In this document: piece after piece, positions 17,688 through 26,117 of the stretch | Layout of the letters: each line of letters starts with the position of its first letter | Numbering within the stretch: the stretch's first letter is position 1 | NCBI RefSeq assembly: GCF_047461615.1 | Contig: NZ_JANSHI010000005.1 | Span: 62,001 to 126,000 of the forward strand | Reading direction: 5' to 3' | DNA from: Thermostichus sp047461615 | GTDB taxonomy: Bacteria > Cyanobacteriota > Cyanobacteriia > Thermostichales > Thermostichaceae | Length of the DNA stretch: 64,000 bases | Notes under the pieces: generated by a model | Told to the model about the DNA's origin: nothing | Database searches by the model: none | Seen by the model: only the letters and a program-made list of their open reading frames with translations | Position numbers and translations under genes: made by a program

Positions 17688-18098
17688 TCACAGGCCGACG
17701 ATCTGGGTATTTTCCAAGGTGGAGAGAATCCTGTCCAGATCGCAAGCCTGCCGCAAATAGGTGGCGGTGGCGTCGCTGCCCAACTGGATTTCGTCTCCAT
17801 CTTCGAGCTCTCGAAACTCTACCCGCTCCCCCCGAACGTAGAGGCCGTTAGTGCTGGGGTTGCCGTGGATGTCTCCATCGATGATTTGGTAGGTAAACCC
17901 GTCGGGAGAGGTGGGAGATTCAGTCTTCACCAAAAGGGCGTGGTGGCGGGAGACGTACTGGGAGTCGATGCGAATGCTGTTGCTTGGATCCCGCCCCAGG
18001 GAATAGAGCTCGGCTGTTAGCCAGTAAGCTTTAGGCCCTTGGCGATCTTTGACGATGAGCAGGTGATTGAGAGTAAGTTGACGAGGGGACGGGGTCAT
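17688..18098 (-). CDS. FHA-domain protein
   Basis: A 136-residue protein that is essentially one forkhead-associated phosphothreonine-binding domain. The motifs GRDPSN, SRHHALL and NPSTNGLYVRGERV match the FHA consensus GR, SRxHA and NGTxxNG. The C-terminal 30 residues are a short tail. A signalling adaptor for a Ser/Thr kinase is the usual role; no kinase or phosphatase gene is adjacent, so the partner is unknown. The ATG at 18098 is the first in the frame, and rubA lies divergently 195 bases away. Confidence 0.87.
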   Translation of the reverse strand: MTPSPRQLTLNHLLIVKDRQGPKAYWLTAELYSLGRDPSNSIRIDSQYVSRHHALLVKTESPTSPDGFTYQIIDGDIHGNPSTNGLYVRGERVEFRELEDGDEIQLGSDATATYLRQACDLDRILSTLENTQIVGL

Positions 18099-18293
18099 GG
18101 GGGAACAACCACTGGCATAACACGAAGCGTAGCACGGGATCCCCGGCTAGGATCCCCTGACCGGTTGGGGGGCAACGCCAGCTCCCCAGCGGGCTAGACG
18201 TGTACAAAAGCATTGCGGAGAAAGCAAGTAGATTTTTGTAACAGATCCTCTCATAATAGGATCGAGCAACGCAGACCCTTCCTCAATCGCTCC

Positions 18294-18710
18294 ATGAATA
18301 GCGCCCCCTCGCCTCTTGTCGACCAGTCCAAAGCCACCAAGGCACCCAAGCTAATTGAGCTGCCGGAGGATGAAACCGAGGCTCAGCTTGGCGATCCCCA
18401 GAGCCTGCAGCGGTACGAATGCCGCGCTTGTGGCTATGTCTACGAGCCAACCCAGGGGGATCAGCTCAATCGCATCCCGGCAGGCGTGCCCTTTGAGGAG
18501 CTGCCCCCTACCTGGAGATGTCCAGTGTGCCGAGCCGATAAGCGCCTGTTCCAAGCGGTGGGCGCCAAGGGCAAGCCTTCCGGCTTTCAGGAAAACCTGC
18601 GCTACGGTTTTGGGGTTAACGTGATGACCCCTGCGCAAAAAAACCTCCTCATCTTCCTGGGGTTGGCGCTGGGGTTTCTGTTTTTGATGAGTTTTTATTT
18701 CGTCGAGTAA
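18294..18710 (+). CDS. rubA: Membrane-anchored rubredoxin RubA
   Basis: Thylakoid rubredoxin needed for photosystem assembly in cyanobacteria. The ATG at 18294 gives 138 residues. An acidic N-terminal tail is followed by the rubredoxin domain with CRACGY and CPVCRA, giving the two CxxC pairs that bind one iron, then a linker and a C-terminal membrane helix (LLIFLGLALGFLFLMSFYF). The frame is open further upstream, but the extra residues are basic and unlike the family. The gene is followed after four bases by ycf48, the conserved rubA-ycf48 pairing. Confidence 0.95.
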   Translation: MNSAPSPLVDQSKATKAPKLIELPEDETEAQLGDPQSLQRYECRACGYVYEPTQGDQLNRIPAGVPFEELPPTWRCPVCRADKRLFQAVGAKGKPSGFQENLRYGFGVNVMTPAQKNLLIFLGLALGFLFLMSFYFVE

Positions 18711-18714
18711 CAAA

Positions 18715-19704
18715 ATGGTGAAGCTCCTGAGGCTAGTGCTGTTGGCTGCCTTCTCGCTCCTGCTGGTGGCAGCGGGAATGCCAGAGATGAAGGTGGTGCC
18801 CTGGGAACAGGTGGAGGTGCCCACCCAGAGCATCCTGCTGGATATTGCCTTCACCGGCACTAACCCTTCTCATGGCTGGCTGGTGGGCGACAAGGCGACC
18901 CTGCTGGAGTCCCAGGATGGCGGTCTGCACTGGCAAGTGCGCCAGTTGTCGGCTCTAGAGCCCGAGGCTTACTTGAGATCGATTAGCTTTGCCGGGGCAG
19001 AAGGGTGGGTAGTGGGGCAGCCGAAGATCCTGCTGCACACCTTGAATGAGGGAGCGGACTGGACGTTGATTCGCCTTAGCAAGCAACTGCCAGGAGAGCC
19101 CCTCTTGATCCACGCCCTCGGCCCTGGCGCTGCCGAAATGGTAACCAATGTGGGAGCCATCTACCGCACAGAAGATGGGGGACAGACCTGGCACGCCCAG
19201 GTGGAGGAGCCGATTGGGGCAATCAAAAACATTGCCCGCGGTCCTGGAGGGGAGTACCTAGCCGTTTCCTCGCGCGGCAGCTTCTACTTTTTGTACACGC
19301 CTGCAACCCAAGCTTGGAAGCCCTATCTGCGGGAGAGCTCTCGCCGCATCCAGAACATGGGCTTTGGCCCCAACGGCAGTGCCTGGAAACTGAATCAGGG
19401 GGCAGAAATTGCCTTTACCGACGACTTTACCTCTGGCAAATGGTCTAAGCCTCTGCGACCTGGGCGAGCCCTTAGCTTTGGCTATCTCGATGCAGCCTAC
19501 CAAAACGACCACGACCTCTGGGTGGTGGGGGGCGGCGGCACGCTGATCCACAGCCCTGATGGCGGCAAAACCTGGGAGGAGGCCAAAAAGTTGAGCAGCA
19601 TTCCCGCCAATTTCTACAGCATCGAGTTTTTCGGCCCCGACCGAGGGTTTATCCTGGGGCAGCGAGGCACGCTTCTGCGCTACGTCGGCTACGGCAGCTC
19701 CTGA
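18715..19704 (+). CDS. ycf48: Photosystem II assembly factor Ycf48/HCF136
   Basis: Lumenal beta-propeller that escorts newly made D1 into photosystem II. The 329-residue protein has a hydrophobic N-terminal signal (LVLLAAFSLLLVAAGMPEM; a lipobox is not obvious) and repeated propeller units containing the motif DGGxxW: SQDGGLHWQVRQ, EDGGQTWHAQ and PDGGKTWEEAKK. The start is the ATG at 18715, four bases after the rubA stop, so translation is probably coupled. In most cyanobacteria psbEFLJ follow; here murG follows instead. Confidence 0.95.
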   Translation: MVKLLRLVLLAAFSLLLVAAGMPEMKVVPWEQVEVPTQSILLDIAFTGTNPSHGWLVGDKATLLESQDGGLHWQVRQLSALEPEAYLRSISFAGAEGWVVGQPKILLHTLNEGADWTLIRLSKQLPGEPLLIHALGPGAAEMVTNVGAIYRTEDGGQTWHAQVEEPIGAIKNIARGPGGEYLAVSSRGSFYFLYTPATQAWKPYLRESSRRIQNMGFGPNGSAWKLNQGAEIAFTDDFTSGKWSKPLRPGRALSFGYLDAAYQNDHDLWVVGGGGTLIHSPDGGKTWEEAKKLSSIPANFYSIEFFGPDRGFILGQRGTLLRYVGYGSS

Positions 19705-19717
19705 TCCCAGGGCAAGG

Positions 19718-20806
19718 GTGAAGAGAACCAGCAGGGATCCCGCTTCCCCACCGCGGCTGCTGGTGGCGGCCAGTGGCACCGGAGGTCACATCTTTCCAGC
19801 CCTAGCTGTTGCTGAGCAGTTGCCCACCTGGCAGATTGAATGGCTGGGAGTGCCGCAGCGGCTGGAGGAGAAACTGGTGCCAGAGTGCTACCCGCTGCAT
19901 CGGGTCACCATGTCGGGCTGGCAGGGATCCCCTCTGCAGAAGCTGGGCTCCCTAATCCAGTTGGCCCGAGCAACGCGGCAGGTGCAGCAGATCCTCCGGG
20001 AGGGACGGTTTGACGCTGTGTTGACCACCGGTGGCTACATCGCTGCCCCGGCCATCTTGGCAGCTCGCTCGCTGGGAGTGCCGGTGCTGCTGCACGAGTC
20101 CAACCGTATCCCAGGCAAAGTAACCCGCTGGCTGGGAAGGTTTTGCCAGGTAGTAGCCTTGGGCCTGGCGGAAGCGGCGGAGCATTTGCCAGGAGTAGCT
20201 ACCCGGGTGGTGGGCACGCCGGTGCGGCCAGAGTTCTATCAGCCTCAGCCCTTGCCTGCAGATCTGCCCATTCCAGAGGGGGATCCTTTGATTGTGGTGA
20301 TGGGGGGGAGCCAGGGAGCGCAGGGCCTGAACCGCCTGGTGGCCGCCTGTGCCCCAGCCTGGTTGGAGGCAGGGGCCTGGATTGTGCATTTGACCGGCGG
20401 CAGTGAGGTCGGGATCCCTTCCCACCTCCGCTACCGCGCTTTTCCTTTCCGCACCGATGTGGCCGCTCTGCTGCAGCGGGCAACTTTTGCCATCAGCCGA
20501 GCTGGCGCCCTCAGCCTGGCAGAGTTGTGGGCCACCGCCACCCCCGCCATCTTGATCCCCTATCCGTTTGCCGCCGAAGACCATCAGTATCACAACGCCC
20601 TGGCTTTTGTGGAGCGGGGTGGAGGAGTGGTCCTGCGAGAGTCTGAAGAGAATTTGGACTTGCTGCGGCAAACGGCGCTAAGCTGGCTGGATCAGCCCCA
20701 GGTGGTTGCCCAAATGGCCGCTAACTTGAAGGCGACAGCTCCTCCCCCTGCCAGCAAGGCAGTTGCCGGCCTGCTTCAGGAGATCTGCCGAGATTCCGCC
20801 CGTTAA
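19718..20806 (+). CDS. murG: UDP-N-acetylglucosamine transferase MurG
   Basis: Membrane-associated GT28 glycosyltransferase that adds GlcNAc to lipid I to form lipid II for peptidoglycan. The protein has 362 residues starting at a GTG (19718) 13 bases after the ycf48 stop. The N-terminal glycine loop ASGTGGHIFPALAVAEQL, VLTTGGYIAAP and HESNRIPG are typical of the acceptor half; VVMGGSQGAQGLN and ISRAGALSLAELWA of the donor half, and LIPYPFAAEDHQ binds the uracil side. It appears to share a transcript with rubA-ycf48. Confidence 0.95.
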   Translation: MKRTSRDPASPPRLLVAASGTGGHIFPALAVAEQLPTWQIEWLGVPQRLEEKLVPECYPLHRVTMSGWQGSPLQKLGSLIQLARATRQVQQILREGRFDAVLTTGGYIAAPAILAARSLGVPVLLHESNRIPGKVTRWLGRFCQVVALGLAEAAEHLPGVATRVVGTPVRPEFYQPQPLPADLPIPEGDPLIVVMGGSQGAQGLNRLVAACAPAWLEAGAWIVHLTGGSEVGIPSHLRYRAFPFRTDVAALLQRATFAISRAGALSLAELWATATPAILIPYPFAAEDHQYHNALAFVERGGGVVLRESEENLDLLRQTALSWLDQPQVVAQMAANLKATAPPPASKAVAGLLQEICRDSAR

Positions 20807-20825
20807 CTTTCCCAGGAGGCCAGCC

Positions 20826-21581
20826 GTGGTACAGCCGAGATGGGATCGGGACCCTTTTGCCGCAGCCGTCGACACCTCAGCCCGGCTGGAGCCTCGTCCT
20901 CCCAACACCATCGCGGTGGAATTGCTGTTGGCGCGCCTGGAACAGTGCTTTGGGGTCCCCCAACGTCCTTGCAGCCCCGACGGCCTGCCTCTCTATCCCG
21001 ACCTCTTGGACGAATTGGTGGGCACAATCCTCTCCCAAAACACCACCGACCACAACAGCAGCCGCGTCTTTCGCGCCCTCAAAGCCGCTTTTCCCTCCTG
21101 GGAAGCTGTCTTGGCTGCCGACCCGGCCGAGGTGGCCCAGGTGATCCGTCCTGGGGGCCTGGCCCAACTCAAAGCAGCCCGCATTCGGGAGATTCTGGCT
21201 GCCATTGTCCAGCGCCAGGGATCCCTGAGCCTCGACTTTTTGCGGGATCTCGACGACGCGGACGCTCTGGCCTATCTCCTCTCCCTGAAGGGGGTGGGAC
21301 TGAAGACAGCCGCCTGTGTACTGTTGTTTGGCCTGGGCCGAGATCTCTGCCCGGTGGATACCCATGTGCATCGGGTGGCCAACCGTCTTGGCTTGGTGCG
21401 AACCAGACATCCCGACGACACCTTTGCCCAACTGTCGCCGCGGATCCCGACAGGCAAGGCTTATTCCCTACACGTCAACCTCATCCGGCTGGGCAAACGC
21501 CTCTGTAAGGCGCGCCTGCCCGACTGCGGTCGCTGCCCCCTGCACCACGAATGCCCCTCCGCCCTGCTGCAGCAGCGCTGA
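20826..21581 (+). CDS. nth: Endonuclease III family DNA glycosylase/AP lyase
   Basis: Base-excision repair enzyme of the HhH-GPD superfamily. The GTG at 20826 has AGGAGG seven bases upstream and lies just after the murG stop, giving 251 residues. Visible motifs: the helix-hairpin-helix SLKGVGLKTAACVLL with the catalytic lysine, the catalytic aspartate in PVDTHVHRVANRLGL, and the C-terminal [4Fe-4S] cysteines CKARLPDCGRCPLHHEC (spacing 6-2-5). The frame is open upstream into murG, but that part lacks a ribosome site. The gene ends at the convergent ClC gene. The exact base specificity (Nth or a related subgroup) is not decided by sequence. Confidence 0.88.
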   Translation: MVQPRWDRDPFAAAVDTSARLEPRPPNTIAVELLLARLEQCFGVPQRPCSPDGLPLYPDLLDELVGTILSQNTTDHNSSRVFRALKAAFPSWEAVLAADPAEVAQVIRPGGLAQLKAARIREILAAIVQRQGSLSLDFLRDLDDADALAYLLSLKGVGLKTAACVLLFGLGRDLCPVDTHVHRVANRLGLVRTRHPDDTFAQLSPRIPTGKAYSLHVNLIRLGKRLCKARLPDCGRCPLHHECPSALLQQR

Positions 21582-21584
21582 TCC

Positions 21585-23396
21585 CTACTCTGCCGGCCTA
21601 GGGGAAGAAGGGATCCCGTTTTCGCTCCCCTCTGAGGCAGGAACTTCCGGCTCGAGGACTTGCCGCACAGATTCAATCTCTTGGGAGAGCAACACCCGCT
21701 CCCGATCCAGGAGGCCAACCACATGCTCCGGATCCTCCCGCGAAACCACCGGCAACTGGCGCAGATCGTACTCGTACATCGGCTCGGCAGCCACCGCCAC
21801 CGCCTCGTCAGGGAAAGTGGTGAGCACAGGCGACTGGCTGACCTGCTCTACCGTCAGTTCGGCCACTTCTCCAGCTCCCCTGTGGGCTAAGGCCCGCTCG
21901 AGGTCTTCCAGGGTGAGGATGCCCCGCAGCCGATCTTGCCTGTCCACCACCAAAGCGCTGTGGCACTTTTGCTGCAGCAAACGCTCCAGGGCCTCTCGCA
22001 GAGGCGTATCCTGTTGCAGCAGCAGAGAAGGAGGCACCATGACCTCTTGAACTGTTAGGCCCTTGGGCTCCTGCCTGCGGCGGGCGGAAGGGTAAACAAC
22101 TGGCGGGTGCAAATGCTCCGTTAGCCAAATGCTCAAGCCCACCGCCGCCATCACCGGCAGGGCAATGTGGTAGTCCCGCGTCATCTCAAACAGCAGCAGA
22201 ATTGCCGTCAGGGGAGCCCGCACGCTGGCTGCCAGTACCGCCCCCATGCCCACCATGGCGTAGGCGGCAGGGGGAGAGAGGGCAAAAGCAGGCAAGACCC
22301 TTCCCACCACCTGGCCATAGCCTGCTCCCAACACCGCCCCCAGGAACAGAGCCGGGGCAAAGGTGCCCCCGACAAAGCCGCTGCCCAAGCTCACCGCGCT
22401 GAGGAATACCTTGCCCAACAACAGCAAGCCCAACTGGCCAAGGGAAAAGGGCACCCCTTGCAAGATCGACTCAATGGTCTCGTAGCCCACCCCCAGCGCT
22501 AACGGGATCCAGAGGCCAACACCGCCGAGGATGGCACCGCCCAGAATAGGCTTGCTCCAGGTTGGCCAGGCCGCCATGCGGCTAAATAGCTGCTTGCCCC
22601 CCTCCAGGGCATAGCTAAAGGCCAGGGAGACCAAGCTGGCCAAAAAGCCCAAGCCCAAATAAAGCGGCACCTCCAGCAGACTGTGAAGCTCGTAGGCAGG
22701 CAAGACAAAAGCCGGCTGCGTAATGGTTGGCAGCAGGAAGGCCGGCTGCGCCCCTAGCCCCACTTGAGCAATTAGAGCGGAGACCACTGCCGCCAGAACC
22801 ACCACGCTGACCGCAGAGGTGGTAAAGGAGCGGGCCAGGGCCAGCTCCAAGGCCAAGAACACCCCCGCAATCGGTGCGTTAAACCCCGCCGCCAAGCCCG
22901 CTGCCGCCCCGGCAGCCATCAACAGCTGCACCCGCTCCCGCGCAAGACGGAGGGTCTGCCCTACCAGGGATCCCAGCAGGGCGCCGCTTTCCACACTAGG
23001 AGCCTCCGGACCCAGAGAGGCTCCCGCCCCCAAGGAGATGGCAGCAGCCACGAGCTTAAGAGGGATCCAGCTTGGCCGAGGGCGGAAGGCTCGGCTAGGA
23101 CTTACCAAGCTGGAGAGGCTGAAGTTGGGAAGAGGCAGAGCCACCTTCAGCACGCCAATCAAGAGGCCTCCCAAGAGCGGTGCCAAAGCCGGGACCCAGG
23201 ATCCCAACTGCTCCAGACCATAGGGTTGGACAGCCTTGGCAAGGTTGTCGAGCAGAAGCTCTTGGAAGAGATGGCGACACCAGCCAATCAAATAGCGAAA
23301 CCCAACCACCCCTAGACCCGTGCCCAGGCCGACGGCTGCTGCCAACAGCAGCACCAGATTCTCAGAGGAGAGGCGCAGGCGGGGATCCGCACTCAT
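21585..23396 (-). CDS. ClC-type chloride channel/antiporter with CBS pair
   Basis: A 603-residue membrane protein with about ten to twelve membrane segments in the first 430 residues and a C-terminal CBS pair (VMVPPSLLLQQDTPLREAL and LTTFPDEAVAVAAEPM). The ClC signatures are visible: GAGASLGPEAPSVESG (the gating-glutamate loop in place of GKEGP) and SGFVGGTFAPALFLGAVLG (GxFxP motif). The gating Glu suggests an H+/Cl- exchanger, but the first motif is altered (GPEAP), so transport mode is uncertain. The CBS domains usually sense nucleotides. It is followed on the same strand by nothing close; map lies 7 bases upstream. Confidence 0.92.
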   Translation of the reverse strand: MSADPRLRLSSENLVLLLAAAVGLGTGLGVVGFRYLIGWCRHLFQELLLDNLAKAVQPYGLEQLGSWVPALAPLLGGLLIGVLKVALPLPNFSLSSLVSPSRAFRPRPSWIPLKLVAAAISLGAGASLGPEAPSVESGALLGSLVGQTLRLARERVQLLMAAGAAAGLAAGFNAPIAGVFLALELALARSFTTSAVSVVVLAAVVSALIAQVGLGAQPAFLLPTITQPAFVLPAYELHSLLEVPLYLGLGFLASLVSLAFSYALEGGKQLFSRMAAWPTWSKPILGGAILGGVGLWIPLALGVGYETIESILQGVPFSLGQLGLLLLGKVFLSAVSLGSGFVGGTFAPALFLGAVLGAGYGQVVGRVLPAFALSPPAAYAMVGMGAVLAASVRAPLTAILLLFEMTRDYHIALPVMAAVGLSIWLTEHLHPPVVYPSARRRQEPKGLTVQEVMVPPSLLLQQDTPLREALERLLQQKCHSALVVDRQDRLRGILTLEDLERALAHRGAGEVAELTVEQVSQSPVLTTFPDEAVAVAAEPMYEYDLRQLPVVSREDPEHVVGLLDRERVLLSQEIESVRQVLEPEVPASEGSENGIPSSPRPAE

Positions 23397-23403
23397 AGGG
23401 AGC

Positions 23404-24282
23404 CTAACTGGAGGAAGGCAACGTCAGGATCTCCACGCCAGTTTCAGTGACAGCAACAGTATGCTCAAACTGGGCAGAAAGCTTGCCGTCTGCCGTCACC
23501 ACTGTCCACCCGTCGGAGAGCACCCTCACCTCCCAAGTGCCCTCGTTGATCATTGGCTCAATGGTAAACACCATGCCCGGGCGGAGCTTTTCCCCCTTTC
23601 CTCGCTCGCCGTAGTGAGGGATCTGGGGGGCGGTGTGGAACTGCCGTCCCACCCCGTGGCCGACAAAGTCCCGCACCACGCTGTAGCCCTGGGACTCGGC
23701 GTACTCCTGGATGGCTGCTCCAATGTCCCCCACGCGGCCCCCGGGTCTTACCGCAGCAATGCCCCGCCGCAGGCATTCTTCGGCCACCTCCACCAGGCGC
23801 CGGGCTCGCTCGGAGGGCTTGCCCACAAAGAAGGTTTTGGAGGCATCGCCGTGGTAGCCATCCAAAACGGGAGTGACATCGATATTAATAATGTCCCCTT
23901 CGCGCAGGATTTGCTTGGGGCTAGGAATGCCGTGGCAGACAACGTGGTTGACACTGGTGCAGATGGACTTGGGAAAGCCGTGGTAGCCCAGTGGGGCGCT
24001 TCTAGCACCCTGGGCCCGCGTCCAGCGCTCGGCCTCGTCGTTGAGCTCTTGCGTGGTTACTCCCGGCTGCACCATCGGCTCCAGGTGCTTGAGCAAATCC
24101 GCCGCCAGGCGGCAGGCCCGCCGCATCTTCTCCAGCTCCCGCGGCGAGAGCAATACAATTGGCTGTGCAGCTTGGGCAAGCTGGCTCATGCCTGTCTGGA
24201 GGGCAGATCCCAACTGTTGCCTCCAGCGCTGAGAGCGGCGGCCCAGGTTGGTTAACAGCGACCGCATATCTTCCATCGTCAA
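23404..24282 (-). CDS. map: Methionine aminopeptidase type I
   Basis: Removes the initiator methionine from nascent proteins. The 292-residue protein has an unusual N-terminal extension of about 45 residues rich in Arg and Gln before the catalytic domain starts at LSPRELEKMRRACR. Conserved parts include HGFPKSICTSVNHVVCHGIP, the metal-binding aspartates in IINIDVTPVLDGYHGDASKT, GHGVGRQFHTAPQIPHYG with the metal histidine, FTIEPMIN and QFEHTVAVTE with the metal glutamates. An ATG two codons in (24276) is equally possible. Cyanobacteria often have several map paralogues. Confidence 0.93.
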   Translation of the reverse strand: MTMEDMRSLLTNLGRRSQRWRQQLGSALQTGMSQLAQAAQPIVLLSPRELEKMRRACRLAADLLKHLEPMVQPGVTTQELNDEAERWTRAQGARSAPLGYHGFPKSICTSVNHVVCHGIPSPKQILREGDIINIDVTPVLDGYHGDASKTFFVGKPSERARRLVEVAEECLRRGIAAVRPGGRVGDIGAAIQEYAESQGYSVVRDFVGHGVGRQFHTAPQIPHYGERGKGEKLRPGMVFTIEPMINEGTWEVRVLSDGWTVVTADGKLSAQFEHTVAVTETGVEILTLPSSS

Positions 24283-24371
24283 ACCCTTCCCTTCTCTAAC
24301 ACTCCCTCAATTCCTAGGCTGGGACAGGCAGGGATCTCTGCCTGACTTAGCATTGACCGCCTTCTAGCCCC

Positions 24372-24929
24372 TCACAGACTCTGCCCCCATCGGCTTATTC
24401 TCCGCCGCTGGCGGATCCGGCGTACCAGCCACAGCCCAAGAAAATAGCTGGCCAAAGCTCCCCAAAACCCAACAAAGGCGCAGCCAACAAAAAGCGTGCC
24501 CGACACCTCCAGGCCCCACTGCATCCAGTTTTGGGGTGCCGCCAGTTCCGCAGGGGCAAAGGCCGTCGTGGATCCCAGTAGCCATTGCCCAACCCGGTAG
24601 TTAAACGCATAGATGGGCACATAGGTAAGAGGGTTGCTCACCCAGGTTCCTGCAGCCGCTACCAGCTTGTTGCCCCGCAGGGGAACTGCCAGCAGCAGGG
24701 CAGCTAGGGTTTGGAAGCCGAAGATGGGAAAACAACCGGCAAAGACCCCTGCCGCCAGGCCCCGGGCAATTTCTTCGGGAGAAGATTGCATCCGCAGCAG
24801 GCGCAAATACAGGTAGCGCAACCAGCGCCTCCAGCCCGCCTCTTGGCGGGGCAAAGTCAGCCTAGGGGGAGATTCCAGATAGGGCATGGCGGATCCCGCT
24901 GAACTGGCAAACCAAAAAGGGGGGCTCAT
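24372..24929 (-). CDS. DUF2062 membrane protein
   Basis: A 185-residue protein with the DUF2062 pattern: a basic N-terminal helix (LRYLYLRLLRMQSSPEEIARGLAAG) followed by VFAGCFPIFGFQTLAALLLAVPLRGNKLVAA, then GTWVSNPLTYVPIYAFNYRVG and a last membrane segment. The SSPEEIARG and NPLTYVP motifs are the recognisable ones. Function is unknown; relatives are fused to glycosyltransferases in some bacteria. The frame is open to the ATG at 24929, with MPYLESPP as an alternative start. Confidence 0.82.
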   Translation of the reverse strand: MSPPFWFASSAGSAMPYLESPPRLTLPRQEAGWRRWLRYLYLRLLRMQSSPEEIARGLAAGVFAGCFPIFGFQTLAALLLAVPLRGNKLVAAAGTWVSNPLTYVPIYAFNYRVGQWLLGSTTAFAPAELAAPQNWMQWGLEVSGTLFVGCAFVGFWGALASYFLGLWLVRRIRQRRRISRWGQSL

Positions 24930-25015
24930 GGACAGTCACTGAGAAAAGGTGTTAAGCCTTGTAAATCCAGTGTATCTTTCCCAGTGCCCAAGACAAAAGG
25001 CTCTTGGAGAGTCTG

Positions 25016-25153
25016 CTAGCTGAGCTTGCTCACCAAAGCCAGGAGGAAGTTAAGGCTTAAGTAGGAAACCAGCACCAACAAAAAGAAAAACAGGGCAAGG
25101 TTCAACGCAGCTCGCAGGGATCCCAAGTTAGGCTTTTCAGGCGGAGGGGTCAT
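25016..25153 (-). CDS. Small (45-residue) one-helix membrane protein
   Basis: A short frame starting at the ATG 25153, 6 bases after the stop of the DUF4168 gene, hence probably translated by coupling. The peptide has a proline-rich head (MTPPPEKPNLGS), one or two hydrophobic stretches (AALNLALFFFLLVLVSYLS, NFLLALVSKLS), and no cysteine. It is too short for a routine gene caller but follows a good coding pattern and sits in an operon. It does not match any photosystem small subunit I know, so the role is unknown. Confidence 0.5.
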   Translation of the reverse strand: MTPPPEKPNLGSLRAALNLALFFFLLVLVSYLSLNFLLALVSKLS

Positions 25154-25159
25154 GTCAGC

Positions 25160-25645
25160 TTAAGGTGTAGGGGTTGGTGTAGCTGCTTGGGGGGAAGCTG
25201 AGGATCTTTTTTGTTGGAGGAGCTCTTGCAGGCGCACCCGCACTCGCTGATTTAGGGTGGGATCCTCGTTGGCCAAGGTCATCAGCTCACGGTATTTGGC
25301 CACCGTCAGCCCCTGCTTCTCGACAATGCGGCTGGCCTGGGCCTCAGTACGCTGCATAATCTTCTCATACTCAGCTTCGTTTTGGGTTTCTCGCAGCTGG
25401 GCGCTAGCTTCGCGAATCAGAGGATCCAGCTCCAACAAAATGCGCGCCAACTGCTCCACCTGCGCGTCAGTGACCTGAGCTGCAGTCAAAGAGGGAGAAA
25501 CCTGCGGGCTGGGAGCCGCTCCTCTAGCCGGGGTAGCTGTTGCAGTAGGACTGGGGATCGGGGTAGAGCCCTTGGATCCCTGGGCCCAAACGGTCAGGGC
25601 ACCAAAGCTGAGTCCCAAACCCACTAGAAACGTCAATTTCCTCAT
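25160..25645 (-). CDS. Secreted DUF4168 protein
   Basis: A 161-residue exported protein. The ATG at 25645 has AAGGA upstream; the TTG two codons before is a less likely start. A Sec signal peptide (MRKLTFLVGLGLSFGALTVWAQG) is followed by a low-complexity Thr/Pro/Ser/Ala linker, then a helical domain with DAQVEQLARILLELDPLIREA and ASRIVEKQGLTVAKYREL and ANEDPTLNQRV, the DUF4168 consensus, then a Thr-Pro tail. DUF4168 is a periplasmic or secreted family of unknown role, common in cyanobacteria. Confidence 0.85.
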   Translation of the reverse strand: MRKLTFLVGLGLSFGALTVWAQGSKGSTPIPSPTATATPARGAAPSPQVSPSLTAAQVTDAQVEQLARILLELDPLIREASAQLRETQNEAEYEKIMQRTEAQASRIVEKQGLTVAKYRELMTLANEDPTLNQRVRVRLQELLQQKRSSASPQAATPTPTP

Positions 25646-26048
25646 GGCCAAAATTCCTTAGTAGACCGAAGACAGCCCGAAACCCTACTGGCACAGTCCT
25701 GCCTGGAGACAGGGTAGCAGGAGGTTTGGTCTCTGCACTAAGGGTTTAGCGCAAGGCAGGAGACCTGGACTAGTATCTTGTATAAAGTAGGGGATTGGTT
25801 GTAGAATCGTGAGGAAGTCCGCCAAGGATTACTCCTTTCGGCGAAGCTAGGTTTGCCGGTCTACAGTCAGCTGCTCCCCTTCTAAGCTGGGGAGTTGCCC
25901 ATAGTGGGGCTTGGCTATTTGCTCTGCTGGGGTTGTTCTTTGCATTTTAGGGCTCTTGGGCAGCAATGAAGGTAGGTTGCTGTACAAGACCTCTTAGTGC
26001 AAGCTTTTTGCCTCTGCAAAAGATGACGACAAAAAACGGCGAGGACTA
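25646..26048. other. About 400-base non-coding gap with hairpins
   Basis: No convincing reading frame is seen between the DUF4168 gene and the DUF3155 promoter. The stretch contains CTCCCC-TTCTAAGCT-GGGGAG as a hairpin near 25884, a TATAAA box at 25781-25786, and AAGGCAGGAGACCTGG, which resembles the cobalamin-riboswitch B12 box at most of its positions. The rest of a cobalamin riboswitch is not visible. A small RNA is possible but unproven. Confidence 0.3.
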
Positions 26049-26077
26049 TTGATTTTCTTAAGCAATCTTGATATATT
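26049..26077 (+). promoter_or_regulatory. Predicted sigma-70 type promoter of the DUF3155 gene
   Basis: A -35 box TTGATT (26049-26054) and a -10 box TATATT (26072-26077) are separated by exactly 17 bases. Transcription would start near 26084, giving a leader of about 34 bases before the TTG start at 26118. The surrounding sequence is AT-rich compared with the genome. This is the clearest promoter I can see in the window, but it is not experimentally tested. Confidence 0.5.
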
Positions 26078-26117
26078 CTTTGCGACTGTTTCGTAATCCT
26101 TCTGTGGGAGGCTTACA

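Noticed and set aside
25646..26048. Cobalamin riboswitch
   Set aside because: Only a partial B12-box match is present; the remaining conserved elements are absent, and the downstream gene (DUF3155) has its own promoter.
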